This document shows, piece after piece, positions 48,721-56,138 of a stretch of DNA of 64,000 nucleotides. How positions within the stretch are numbered: position 1 is the stretch's first letter; every line of letters begins with the position of its first letter. A model generated the notes under the pieces. That model had not been told where the DNA came from and ran no database searches. It worked only from the letters and a program-made list of their open reading frames with translations. The position numbers were made by a program, and so were the translations under genes. The DNA is from Frigoribacterium sp. PhB24 (lineage in GTDB: Bacteria; Actinomycetota; Actinomycetes; Actinomycetales; Microbacteriaceae), in NCBI RefSeq assembly GCF_003755185.1, contig NZ_RKIC01000011.1, positions 186,001 through 250,000 of the forward strand. Reading direction: 5' to 3'.

Positions 48721-50177
48721 GCAGGCCTCGGGCCCGACCCGGAGCCGACCGGCCGGCGTCCGACGACCCGACGCACCCGCGCGACGTCGCCCGCGACCCC
48801 GTCGAGCAGCCGGTCGGCGAACCCGGGCCCGGCCCGCCGGAGGGTCACGAGCAGGATGACGAGCACGGCCGCGGCGAGCGACGAGCGCTGCAGTGCCATG
48901 CCCGGCTCGAGTTGGCGCACGAGCAACGCGAGCGGGACCGCCAACCACTCGACCCGCCCGGTCAGCGCGATGAACGGGACGAGCAGCAGGGCGTACCAGG
49001 GGTAGCGCGGACTGACCGTGACGAGCGTCACGCCGATCATCACGAGCTGCCCGAGCCACGGGTCGTGCGCCGGTGTCTTCACCCACACGAGCACGGCCGT
49101 GGCGCCGACGATCAGCACGGCGACCGGGGTCGTCCACGCATCGGGCATGAAGGCCGACAGGAACACGAACCGCGAGCCGTCCTCGTAGCCCTCTTCGGTC
49201 AGGTAGCCCGGCAGGTACCCGAGCACGCCCCACCCGGTCATCGCGACGTAGGGCACGTAGAGCACGGCGAAGGTGACGACGGAGGCGCTGATCACCTTCC
49301 AGGGCTGCCCGCGCAGCAGGGCGGGTGCCGCGATCACCGGGATGAGCTTGGTCGCGATCGCGGCCCCGAGCGCGATGCCGCCGCGGAAGCGCCGACCGGT
49401 GGCGACGAGCAACGACGCGGCGACCACGAGCACGGCGCCGAGCAGGTCGACGTGGGAGTTGGTGATGCCCTCGCCGACCACGAGCGGGCACCAACCCCAC
49501 AGCGCCGCCCAGCGGGGGTCGAGACCCCGGCGACGCAGGGTGGCCAGCAGGGCGAGGGTCGTCCCCAGCACGAGGACGAAGCCCATGGCCTGGAGCGGGA
49601 AGAACCCGGCGTCGGGGCCGACCACGGCCGACACCGCCCAGAAGTACAGCTCGGCCGTCGGCGGGTAGATCGTCGGGACGTCGGGCCGGTTGATCAGCGT
49701 GCAGACGACGTCGCCGGTCTGGCTGTCGTAGGCGCGGTGCACCTGTCGGTCGGGCTCGCCGCAGCGTTCGCCGATCGTGCCGTCGTCGCGGGTGAACGGC
49801 GTCGACTCGGGGAAGATCCACGCGGGTCGCAGGTCGCGCAGCTCGCCCGCGTCGGGCGTGTACTCGTACGGCGAGACGCCGGCGGTCTGCACGATGCCGT
49901 CCCAGGCGTAGCGGGCCGGGTCGGTGCTCGTGTTGGGCACGCCGGTCAGGCCCGCGCCGCCGACCAGTGCCGTGCCCGCGATCACGAGGGCCGTGACGTG
50001 TCGCACGGGCACCCGACGCAGCAGCACGACCGCCAGGGCGAAGAGCGCCCAGCAGACGGCGGTCCAGACGACGAAGTCGGTGCGCAGCTCTTTCATCAGG
50101 AACCCGACGTTCACGACACCCCAGGCGATCGCCCCGGCCAATCCGAGGACGGCAACGGCCGCGAACACAGTACGCAC
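48708..50177 (-). CDS. GT87-like membrane glycosyltransferase
   Basis: A 489-residue polytopic protein with about ten helices, of the GT-C/GT87 mannosyltransferase type (DUF2029). The large outer loop has STDPARYAWDGIVQTAGVSPY and RPDVPTIYPPTAELYFW, a pattern shared by actinobacterial polyprenol-phosphate-dependent transferases; a basic tail ends the protein. Position beside the DUF2064/GT2/epimerase/MTAP genes matches Rv0541c in M. tuberculosis, which I recall as the methylthioxylose transferase of lipoarabinomannan. GTG 50177 has CAGACT (complement of 50184-50189) 6 nt upstream, a leaderless start; a longer frame to 50315 overlaps the divergent gene. Confidence 0.78.
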   Translation of the reverse strand: MRTVFAAVAVLGLAGAIAWGVVNVGFLMKELRTDFVVWTAVCWALFALAVVLLRRVPVRHVTALVIAGTALVGGAGLTGVPNTSTDPARYAWDGIVQTAGVSPYEYTPDAGELRDLRPAWIFPESTPFTRDDGTIGERCGEPDRQVHRAYDSQTGDVVCTLINRPDVPTIYPPTAELYFWAVSAVVGPDAGFFPLQAMGFVLVLGTTLALLATLRRRGLDPRWAALWGWCPLVVGEGITNSHVDLLGAVLVVAASLLVATGRRFRGGIALGAAIATKLIPVIAAPALLRGQPWKVISASVVTFAVLYVPYVAMTGWGVLGYLPGYLTEEGYEDGSRFVFLSAFMPDAWTTPVAVLIVGATAVLVWVKTPAHDPWLGQLVMIGVTLVTVSPRYPWYALLLVPFIALTGRVEWLAVPLALLVRQLEPGMALQRSSLAAAVLVILLVTLRRAGPGFADRLLDGVAGDVARVRRVVGRRPVGSGSGPRPAQTR

Positions 50178-50262
50178 GCCCCCAGTCTGGCCGAATCGGC
50201 CCTGGGAGTCCGTCCGAGTCGTGCGCATCGGAGATGATGAGCCACATGAGACGACCGACACC

Positions 50263-51621
50263 ATGAGGCGACTGCTGTACGAGGCGCGCCGCGCGGCCTC
50301 GTCGCCGAACCGCAACGCCCGGTCGGCGACCGTCTTCGGTCGCCTCCTCGGCGCCGCGTTCGTCGTCTGCCTGCTGACCGGCCTGTACAGCCACTTCCTG
50401 CAGGAGCCGCTCGACGGGATGCGGTTCCCGACGAGTCCCGTCTGGCTCTACCAGGTGAGCCAGGGCGTCCACATCACCGCCGGCATCGCCTGCGTCCCCC
50501 TGCTGCTGGCGAAGCTGCACTCGGTGTTCCCGCAGCTCTTCCAGTACCCGCCGATCAAGCACCCCGTCGACGTGCTCGAACGCGCCTCCATCGCCCTGTT
50601 CGTCGCGACGACGATCCTGCAGCTGGTCACCGGGCTGCTCAACACGTACCAGTACTACCCGTGGCCGTTCCCGTTCAAGCAGGTGCACTTCGCGCTGTCG
50701 TTCGTGATCATCGGCTCGCTCGCGATCCACATCGCGGTGAAGTTGCCGCTGATCACCCGCTACTGGCGGGCGCGCGACAGCTACGACGCCGACGGGCGCG
50801 TCGTCGAGCCGTCGGCCGAGCTCGACGAGGCCCGCGCCGCGTTCGTCGGCGAGTCCGAGGCGACCGCCGAGCTCGCCCGGTTCCGTGCGGTGCGCGACGC
50901 CGACGTCACGCGACGTGACCGCGACCCGCACGCCGCGCCTCCTGCTCCGGCCCGCGGGCTCACCGGTCGCGCCATGCGCTGGATCGACTCCGCGCACGAG
51001 GTCGACCGCGAACCGGGCCGGGCCCGCGTGTCGCGGCGTGGCTTCTTCACCGCCGCCGGTGTCGCCACCGGGGGAGTCGTCGCGCTCACCGCCGGGCAGT
51101 CGTTCGCCCCGCTCTCGCCTCTCAACGCTTTCGCGCCGCGTCAGCGCGGGCTGGGCCCGAACGACCTGCCGATCAACCGCACGGCCGCCGCGGCCCAGGT
51201 GCTCGAGACGGCGATGGACCCCGACTGGCGGCTCGACGTCGTGGTCCGCGGTGTCGCCACCTCGTTCACGCTCGATTCGCTGCGCGGGTTCGACGGCGCC
51301 GACGAGCGCCTGCCGATCGCCTGTGTCGAGGGCTGGAGCCAGACCGGCGCCTGGCGCGGGGTTCGCCTCGTCGACCTGTTGGCGGCCGCCGGAGCCCCGG
51401 CCGACCGCCGCCTGCGGCTGACCAGCCTCGAGAAGAAGGGCGGCTACCGCGTGACCGAGATGGGCCCCGAGTACGCCTCCGACCCGCGCACCCTCGTCGC
51501 CCTCGAGCTGAACGGCGAGCCGCTCAGCATCGACCACGGCTTCCCGGCGCGCATGATCGCCCCGGGCCGGCCCGGGGTGCTGCAGACCAAGTGGCTCAGC
51601 TCGATCGAGGTGCTCTCGTGA
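50263..51621 (+). CDS. Cytochrome b561-like/sulfite-oxidase-like molybdoenzyme fusion
   Basis: A 452-residue fusion. Residues 1-165: four helices (about 24-45, 66-88, 106-128, 140-162) with histidines at 70, 86, 142 and 156 suited to heme b. A polar linker (170-255), a twin-arginine-like SRRGFFTAAGVATGG and a fifth helix (259-283) lead to an extracytoplasmic molybdopterin domain (about 310-452), where C354 in IACVEGWSQTGAW is the expected Mo ligand of the sulfite oxidase fold. Electrons could pass from an oxidised substrate through heme to the quinone pool, or in reverse. ATG 50263; its stop overlaps the next gene's GTG. It is the only Mo enzyme in the window. One repeat copy (50934) lies in the linker. 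Confidence 0.85.
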   Translation: MRRLLYEARRAASSPNRNARSATVFGRLLGAAFVVCLLTGLYSHFLQEPLDGMRFPTSPVWLYQVSQGVHITAGIACVPLLLAKLHSVFPQLFQYPPIKHPVDVLERASIALFVATTILQLVTGLLNTYQYYPWPFPFKQVHFALSFVIIGSLAIHIAVKLPLITRYWRARDSYDADGRVVEPSAELDEARAAFVGESEATAELARFRAVRDADVTRRDRDPHAAPPAPARGLTGRAMRWIDSAHEVDREPGRARVSRRGFFTAAGVATGGVVALTAGQSFAPLSPLNAFAPRQRGLGPNDLPINRTAAAAQVLETAMDPDWRLDVVVRGVATSFTLDSLRGFDGADERLPIACVEGWSQTGAWRGVRLVDLLAAAGAPADRRLRLTSLEKKGGYRVTEMGPEYASDPRTLVALELNGEPLSIDHGFPARMIAPGRPGVLQTKWLSSIEVLS

Positions 51622-52124
51622 CCGCGCGGGTGCCGTCGGCCGTGTCGAGCCCAGGAGGCGCGGGCACGTCGCGCACCGTCCGCGTCGTGCGCGGGGTGCT
51701 GATCGCGCTCGGAGTCGCCCTCATCGGCCTCGGCGGCTGGGTGCTCACCGACACGGTGAACCCGAACCGGTACGGCGGGCTGCTGCTCTGGCTGGTCGGA
51801 TCGGTCGTCGTGCACGACGCCGTGCTGGCTCCCGTGGTGGCCGTGGTCTCGCTGATCGTCCGGCGGACCGGGCGCCGCGTCCGTCCGGCGGTCCTCTGGA
51901 TCGTGCAGGGCGCCGTCGTCGTCGGGGCGATCTTCTCGCTGGTCGTCGTGCCCGAGATCGTCGCGAAGGCGAAGGGGCCGAAGAACGACACCGTGCTGCC
52001 CTTCGACTACGGTCTGCGTCTGGCCGTGCTCTGGCTCGTGATCGCGGCGCTGACCGCCGGTCTGGTCGCGCTCTACCTGGCGCGCAGGCGGCAGAAGGTG
52101 CGTCCGTCGACCGACCAGGTCTGA
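51618..52124 (+). CDS. Four-helix membrane protein of unknown function
   Basis: A 168-residue integral membrane protein with four predicted helices (VLIALGVALIGLGGWVL, LLLWLVGSVVVHDAVLAPVV, LWIVQGAVVVGAIFSLVVV, LAVLWLVIAALTAGLVALYL) and a basic C-terminus. GTG 51618 overlaps the molybdoenzyme stop (GTGA), so it is translationally coupled and probably a membrane partner of that enzyme. A histidine in the second helix (VVHDAV) is the only obvious heme-ligand candidate. The 3' end overlaps the convergent methyltransferase by 52 bp. One repeat copy (51653) codes for SPGGAG in the N-terminal tail. Confidence 0.75.
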   Translation: MTARVPSAVSSPGGAGTSRTVRVVRGVLIALGVALIGLGGWVLTDTVNPNRYGGLLLWLVGSVVVHDAVLAPVVAVVSLIVRRTGRRVRPAVLWIVQGAVVVGAIFSLVVVPEIVAKAKGPKNDTVLPFDYGLRLAVLWLVIAALTAGLVALYLARRRQKVRPSTDQV

Positions 52125-52777
52125 GCGACCCACAGGCCCGCACGTCGGGCGTGGCGTTGCAGGCCTTCCCGGCCGACCTCGGCCCAGGGGAAGGTCGCGC
52201 TCGCGTGACCCTGGTCGTCGACGACGTGGGCCTCGTAGCTGTCGTCGAGCGAGGCCTCGGGGGCGGTCTCGACGACGATCGAGCCGCTCGGCGTGAGGAT
52301 CTCGGCACAACGGGTCAGCAGCGCGGTCGGGTCGCCGCCGATGCCGACGTTGCCGTCGAGCAGCAGGGCGAGGTTCCACTCGCCCTCGCGGGGCAGGGGG
52401 TCGAACACCGAGCCCTCGGCCACGGGCAGGCCGGCCTCGAGGGCCATCGCGACGGCCGTCGGTGCGACGTCGAGCCCGAGCACGGTGAGCCCGCGGTCGA
52501 CGGCGGCACGCACCATGCGCGCCGGTCCGCAGCCGATGTCGAGTACCGGCCCGGTCTCGTCGTCCAGGGTCGTGAGGTCGGCGGTGTCGGCGTCGGCGCT
52601 CCAGCGCGCCACGTCGAAGGGCCCGTCGCCGTCGCCGGTCGAGGGGGGCGACGCGGGCCGATCGGTGGCACCGGCCACGCGGACGAGCTGCAGCTGGCCC
52701 TCGTGACGCAGGGCGCGTGCGTACGGCTCCGCGCCTCCTGATCCGAAGGTGGCGGGCTGTTCGGGGGCGATGGTCAC
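52073..52777 (-). CDS. SAM-dependent methyltransferase of the methylthio-sugar cluster
   Basis: A 234-residue class I methyltransferase. Motif I is VLDIGCGPARMVRAAVDRGL, motif II VLGLDVAPTAVAMA, with WNLALLLDGNVGIGGDP as the acidic/post-II region. GTG 52777 lies in GTGA with the stop of the DUF2064 gene, so it is the third gene of GT2-DUF2064-methyltransferase. The target is unknown; methylation of the sugar or lipid product of the cluster is an inference. The N-terminal GSGGAEPYAR contains one repeat copy (52731). The 3' end overlaps the convergent membrane protein by 52 bp. Confidence 0.8.
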   Translation of the reverse strand: MTIAPEQPATFGSGGAEPYARALRHEGQLQLVRVAGATDRPASPPSTGDGDGPFDVARWSADADTADLTTLDDETGPVLDIGCGPARMVRAAVDRGLTVLGLDVAPTAVAMALEAGLPVAEGSVFDPLPREGEWNLALLLDGNVGIGGDPTALLTRCAEILTPSGSIVVETAPEASLDDSYEAHVVDDQGHASATFPWAEVGREGLQRHARRAGLWVAQTWSVDGRTFCRLRAR

Positions 52778-53460
52778 GGGGTGACCCCTTCTGTGGCGGG
52801 ATCGGTCGTGCGGGCGACGCCGTTCGTGGTGGTGGGGGTGTTGGCTGCTTCGGCGTGCCGCAGGGCGGCGGCGAACCGGCTGTCGGGCGCGGTGGCCGCG
52901 ACGAGGCGGGCGTCCTCGATGGTGTCGACGTCGACGAGCTCGGGCAGCATGCGCACGGTGAGGCCGGCGTCGGCGAGTCGACGGAGCTGGTGAGCACCCG
53001 TGTCGTCCTGCGACATCGGGACGCCGCGCAGGAGGTCGCCGGTGGGCCGGGCGAGGCCCAGGGCCCAGAACCCGCCGTCGTTCGCCGGGCCGAACCACGC
53101 GTCGACGTCGTCGGTCCAGGCGTCGAAGACCGGGGCGAGCGCCTCGACCGTCACCTGGGGGGTGTCCATGCCGATCAGCACGGTCTTCCCGTCGACCTCG
53201 TCGAAGAGGGCGCCGAGGCGTGCGTCGAGGTCGCCACCGATCTGAGGGATCACATCGAAGTCTTCGGAGCCGACGGGCCTGCGGTTGCCGTCGAACAGCA
53301 ACACGCGCCGCGTGGCCGGCAGCCGGCGGGCGACGTCCAGGGTGTCCTGGATCGCGGCGGCCGCCACGTCGGCGGCCTGTCCGAGGCTGAGCGGGGGGTG
53401 GAGTCGGGTCTTGACCTTGCCCGGGATCGTCTCTTTGGCGATCACCACGAGGGTCGTCAT
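52774..53460 (-). CDS. DUF2064 / TIGR04282-type GT-A fold protein
   Basis: A 228-residue GT-A-fold protein of the family called TIGR04282 arsenosugar glycosyltransferase or DUF2064 (related to Rv0540). Landmarks: VVIAKETIPGKVKTRLHPPLS at the start (nucleotide site), VLIGMDTPQVT, and FGPANDGGFWALGL. The fold also covers sugar-1-phosphate nucleotidyltransferases such as CofC, so activation of a methylthio-pentose phosphate is conceivable. It overlaps GT2 upstream and the methyltransferase downstream by 4 nt each. No arsenic genes (arsM, arsS) are present, so an arsenosugar role is unlikely. Confidence 0.82.
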   Translation of the reverse strand: MTTLVVIAKETIPGKVKTRLHPPLSLGQAADVAAAAIQDTLDVARRLPATRRVLLFDGNRRPVGSEDFDVIPQIGGDLDARLGALFDEVDGKTVLIGMDTPQVTVEALAPVFDAWTDDVDAWFGPANDGGFWALGLARPTGDLLRGVPMSQDDTGAHQLRRLADAGLTVRMLPELVDVDTIEDARLVAATAPDSRFAAALRHAEAANTPTTTNGVARTTDPATEGVTP

Positions 53461-54125
53461 CGGCCCACCTCCCTGAGGAGCCGGGACATGTCCTTGATCG
53501 CCACCGAGGTGCCGCGGAGGGTGCCGGTCACCTTGCTGCGGCCGACCCGGGGCGAGTAGGGCGCGTCCTGTTCGACGATGCGCCAGCCGGCCTCGCTGGC
53601 GCGGAGCACCATCTCGAGCGGGTAGCCGCTGCGACGGTCCTTCAGGTCGAGGTCGAGCAGCGCCCGACGTCGGGCGACGCGCATCGGACCGAGGTCGTGC
53701 AGGGCGACGCCGCTGGCCCGTCGCATGAGGTGCGAGAGGGCGAGGTTGGCGAGGCGCGCGTGCAGCGGCCAGGCGCCCCGGGTGGTCGGGCGACGCCGAC
53801 CGAGGACGAGGTCGGCGTCTCCGGCCATCACGGGGGCCGCGAGGGCGACGAGGTCGGAAGGGTCCATCGAGGCGTCGGCGTCGCAGAACGCGACGTAGTC
53901 GGCGGTGGCGGCCTCGAGGCCGGCGTGGGCCGCGCTACCGAAACCGCGCCGCGCCTCCTGCACCACCGTCGCGCCGTGCTCGGCGGCGACGCGGGCGGAA
54001 TCGTCGGTCGACCCGTTGTCGACGACGATCGCGTGCCAGCCCTCGGGCAGACGGCCGAGCACCCAGGGCAACGCGCCTTCTTCGTCGAGACAGGGAAGCA
54101 CGACGTCGACTCGGGGGATGCTCAT
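53457..54125 (-). CDS. GT2 glycosyltransferase, polyprenol-phosphate sugar synthase type
   Basis: A 222-residue family 2 enzyme (like Rv0539, which I recall as a polyprenyl-phosphate sugar synthase in methylthioxylose synthesis). VDVVLPCLDEEGALPWVL, VVDNGSTDDSA and the metal motif CDADAS (D82 and D84) followed by DADLVLGRRRP are the usual features; the C-terminus SKVTGTLRGTSVAIKDM is typical of DPM1/DPG-type synthases. No membrane helices, so the product is handed to a membrane transferase. One repeat copy (53950) sits in QEARRGFG. It is the first gene of a 4-nt-overlapping trio and divergent from fitA. Confidence 0.85.
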   Translation of the reverse strand: MSIPRVDVVLPCLDEEGALPWVLGRLPEGWHAIVVDNGSTDDSARVAAEHGATVVQEARRGFGSAAHAGLEAATADYVAFCDADASMDPSDLVALAAPVMAGDADLVLGRRRPTTRGAWPLHARLANLALSHLMRRASGVALHDLGPMRVARRRALLDLDLKDRRSGYPLEMVLRASEAGWRIVEQDAPYSPRVGRSKVTGTLRGTSVAIKDMSRLLREVGR

Positions 54126-54175
54126 CCTCTCGACTCTACGGACGTGATCCCATGAAGGTGATGGGAGCGGGCGGT

Positions 54176-54199
54176 GCGCGCCCCGAACGGGGGGCGTGC
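54176..54199. promoter_or_regulatory. Inverted repeat upstream of fitA, possible operator
   Basis: Arms 54176-54184 (GCGCGCCCC) and 54191-54199 (GGGGCGTGC) pair over 9 bp with one G-T, loop GAACGG. It lies just before TAGCAT (54211-54216, possible -10 of fitAB) and in the divergent promoter gap with the GT2 gene. FitA-type antitoxins bind such repeats to autoregulate. Confidence 0.45.
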
Positions 54200-54237
54200 T
54201 GTCATCCTGCTAGCATCGGCGACCGGAGGTGGTCCCG

Positions 54238-54543
54238 GTGGCGACGTTGACGGTGCGAGGTCTCGACCCCGAGGTGATCGAGGGGCTGAAGGCCCTCAGT
54301 GCGAGCCACGGGCGGTCGATGGAGGCCGAGGTGCGGCTGATGGTGACACGACTCGCCCAGGGGGCCGAGGCGCCGGTCGACGCTCCGGCGGCCGTCGGGA
54401 CGGCACCGGCGCCCGAGAACTGGGTCCACGCCTTCCGTCGCCGGTTGGCCGAGAGGGGCTCCTACCTCGACGACGAGTTCGTCGAGGGGCTCGAGCGCGA
54501 TCGGCGGGCGCAGGCCCCGGCGAGATCGGTCGACCTCGGATGA
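54238..54543 (+). CDS. fitA: FitA-type ribbon-helix-helix antitoxin
   Basis: A 101-residue antitoxin. The N-terminal ribbon-helix-helix (ATLTVRGLDPEVIEGLKALS, then ASHGRSMEAEVRLMVTRLAQ) binds DNA; the C-terminal AFRRRLAERGSYLDDEFVEGL would wrap the toxin. GTG 54238 has GGAGG (54225-54229) upstream. Stop overlaps the fitB ATG. The pair is on the plus strand between the epimerase and GT2 genes, both on the minus strand, so it interrupts an otherwise co-oriented cluster. Confidence 0.85.
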   Translation: MATLTVRGLDPEVIEGLKALSASHGRSMEAEVRLMVTRLAQGAEAPVDAPAAVGTAPAPENWVHAFRRRLAERGSYLDDEFVEGLERDRRAQAPARSVDLG

Positions 54544-54959
54544 TCGTCGTCGACACGAACGTGGTGTCCGAACTCGCCCGTCCCCGTCCCTGCCCCGAGG
54601 TGCTGGGCTGGTTCGAGCGGCAACCGCTCGACGGCCTCTACCTCAGCGTCGTGACCGGCGCCGAGATGTTGGCCGGGCTCCTGGCCATGCCCGAGGGGCA
54701 TCGCCGTGACCGTGTCGAGGACTGCGTGATCGACATCCTCGAGCACCAGTTCGACGGTCGCGTGCTGGCGTTCGACGCGCACGCGGCGATCGAGTACGCG
54801 TCGGTGCTGCTGCGGCGTCGGACCGCCGGCCGTCCGATCGCGACGGCCGACGCCACGATCGCGGCACACGCCCTCGTCCGCGGTGCCTCCCTCGCCACGC
54901 GCAACACGAAGGACTTCGAGGGCCTCGGTCTCGAGCTCGTCGACCCCTGGGCCGGGTGA
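54540..54959 (+). CDS. fitB: FitB-type PIN-domain toxin
   Basis: A 139-residue PIN ribonuclease of type II toxin-antitoxin systems (VapC/FitB). Acidic active-site residues: D5 in VDTNVVSE, E42 in GAEMLAG, D104 in TADATIAAHA and D125 in TRNTKDFEGL. All four positions are present, so it should be active RNase. ATGA overlap with fitA gives coupled production. It ends 21 bp before the stop of the convergent epimerase. No repeat-word copy lies in the pair. Confidence 0.9.
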   Translation: MIVVDTNVVSELARPRPCPEVLGWFERQPLDGLYLSVVTGAEMLAGLLAMPEGHRRDRVEDCVIDILEHQFDGRVLAFDAHAAIEYASVLLRRRTAGRPIATADATIAAHALVRGASLATRNTKDFEGLGLELVDPWAG

Positions 54960-54980
54960 CCGCGAGGTGCCCGCCTTCGC

Positions 54981-56138
54981 CTAGCGGACGACCGCGGCGC
55001 GCAGCGGGGCCGTGGCGAACTCGTGCATGCCCTGCTCGAAGGTCACGCTCGGTTGCCAGCCCAACTCGCCCTGCAACCGGGCCGACGATGCCGTGACGTG
55101 CCGCACGTCTCCCGCGCGGTACTCGCCGGTGACGACGGGCATCGGTCCGCCGGCCTCGCGGGCCAGCGCCTCCGCCATCTCGCCGATGGTGTGCACCGAG
55201 CCGCTGCCGACGTTGAACGCGCGGAAGGCGTCGGCCGGCTGCGCGGCCGTCCAGTCGAGGGCCGCGAGGTTGGCCGAGGCGATGTCGCGGACGTGCACGA
55301 AGTCGCGACGCTGGGCGCCGTCCTCGAAGACGCGCGGTGCCTCGCCGCGTTCGAGGGCCGAACGGAAGAGCGAGGCCACGCCGGCGTAGGGCGTGTTCTG
55401 GGGCATGCCCGGGCCGTAGACGTTGTGGTAGCGCAGGGCCGCGGCCCTGCCGCCGGTGCTGCGCGCCCACGAGGTCGACAGGTGCTCTTGCGTGAGCTTG
55501 GTGATGGCGTAGACGTTGCGCGGGTCGAGCGGGGCCTCCTCACCGATCAGCTGAGGCTCGAGCAGCTCGCCCGCCTCGTCACGCGGGTCGAAGACGCCGG
55601 CGTCGAGATCGGCGATGCGGCGGGGTGCCGGGCGTTCGGTCGCACCGGTCGAGGTGCGGTAGCTGCCCTCGCCGTAGACGACCATCGACGACGCCACGAC
55701 GAGGCGGTCGACGCCGGCGCGGTCCATGGCCGCAAGCAGGACGGCCGTGCCGAGCTCGTTCGACGACACGTAGTCGGGCGCGTCCTGGAAGTCCACGCCG
55801 AGCCCGACCTTGGCCGCCTGGTGGCAGACCGCGTCGACACCCACGAGTGCCCGGTCGACGGTGTCCGCGTCGCGCACGTCGCCGTGCACGAAGTCGACGC
55901 GCGGGTCGACCGTCGGTTCGCCGCCGTGGACGTCGGGTCGCAGCGAGTCGAGCACGCGCACCCGCCAGCCCCGGTCGAGCGCGAGGTCGACGACGGCCGA
56001 CCCGATGAAGCCGGCCCCGCCGGTGACGAGCAACAGTCCCGGTCCGACGGTGGCGTCGGGCGCGTCGAGCGCGTCGGGCGCGTCGGACGCGTCGAGCGCG
56101 TCGAGCGCATCGGACGAGGAGGCGCGCGTCGCGTTCAC
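54981..56138 (-). CDS. NAD-dependent sugar epimerase/dehydratase
   Basis: A 385-residue extended SDR enzyme, GalE-like, related by context to Rv0536. The NAD loop is LLLVTGGAGFIGSAV (about 36-50), followed by SSMVVYGEG and the catalytic YxxxK in RNVYAITKLTQEH; NVGSGSVHTIGEM is also typical. If the substrate is an activated methylthio-ribose, a C3 epimerisation to the xylo form would be needed, and this is the candidate. The N-terminal 30 residues are an Asp-Ala repeat coded by 9-bp tandem units (56052-56111). Its ATG overlaps the MTAP stop by 4 nt. One repeat-word copy is at 56117. Confidence 0.85.
   Translation of the reverse strand: MNATRASSSDALDALDASDAPDALDAPDATVGPGLLLVTGGAGFIGSAVVDLALDRGWRVRVLDSLRPDVHGGEPTVDPRVDFVHGDVRDADTVDRALVGVDAVCHQAAKVGLGVDFQDAPDYVSSNELGTAVLLAAMDRAGVDRLVVASSMVVYGEGSYRTSTGATERPAPRRIADLDAGVFDPRDEAGELLEPQLIGEEAPLDPRNVYAITKLTQEHLSTSWARSTGGRAAALRYHNVYGPGMPQNTPYAGVASLFRSALERGEAPRVFEDGAQRRDFVHVRDIASANLAALDWTAAQPADAFRAFNVGSGSVHTIGEMAEALAREAGGPMPVVTGEYRAGDVRHVTASSARLQGELGWQPSVTFEQGMHEFATAPLRAAVVR
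56052..56111. repeat. 9-bp tandem repeat in the epimerase N-terminus
   Basis: Units GCGTCGAGC/GCGTCGGGC/GCGTCGGAC repeat about six times in frame, encoding an Asp-Ala-Leu/Ser/Pro tract at residues 10-29. Multiples of three keep the frame, so length variation would be tolerated. Confidence 0.75.
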
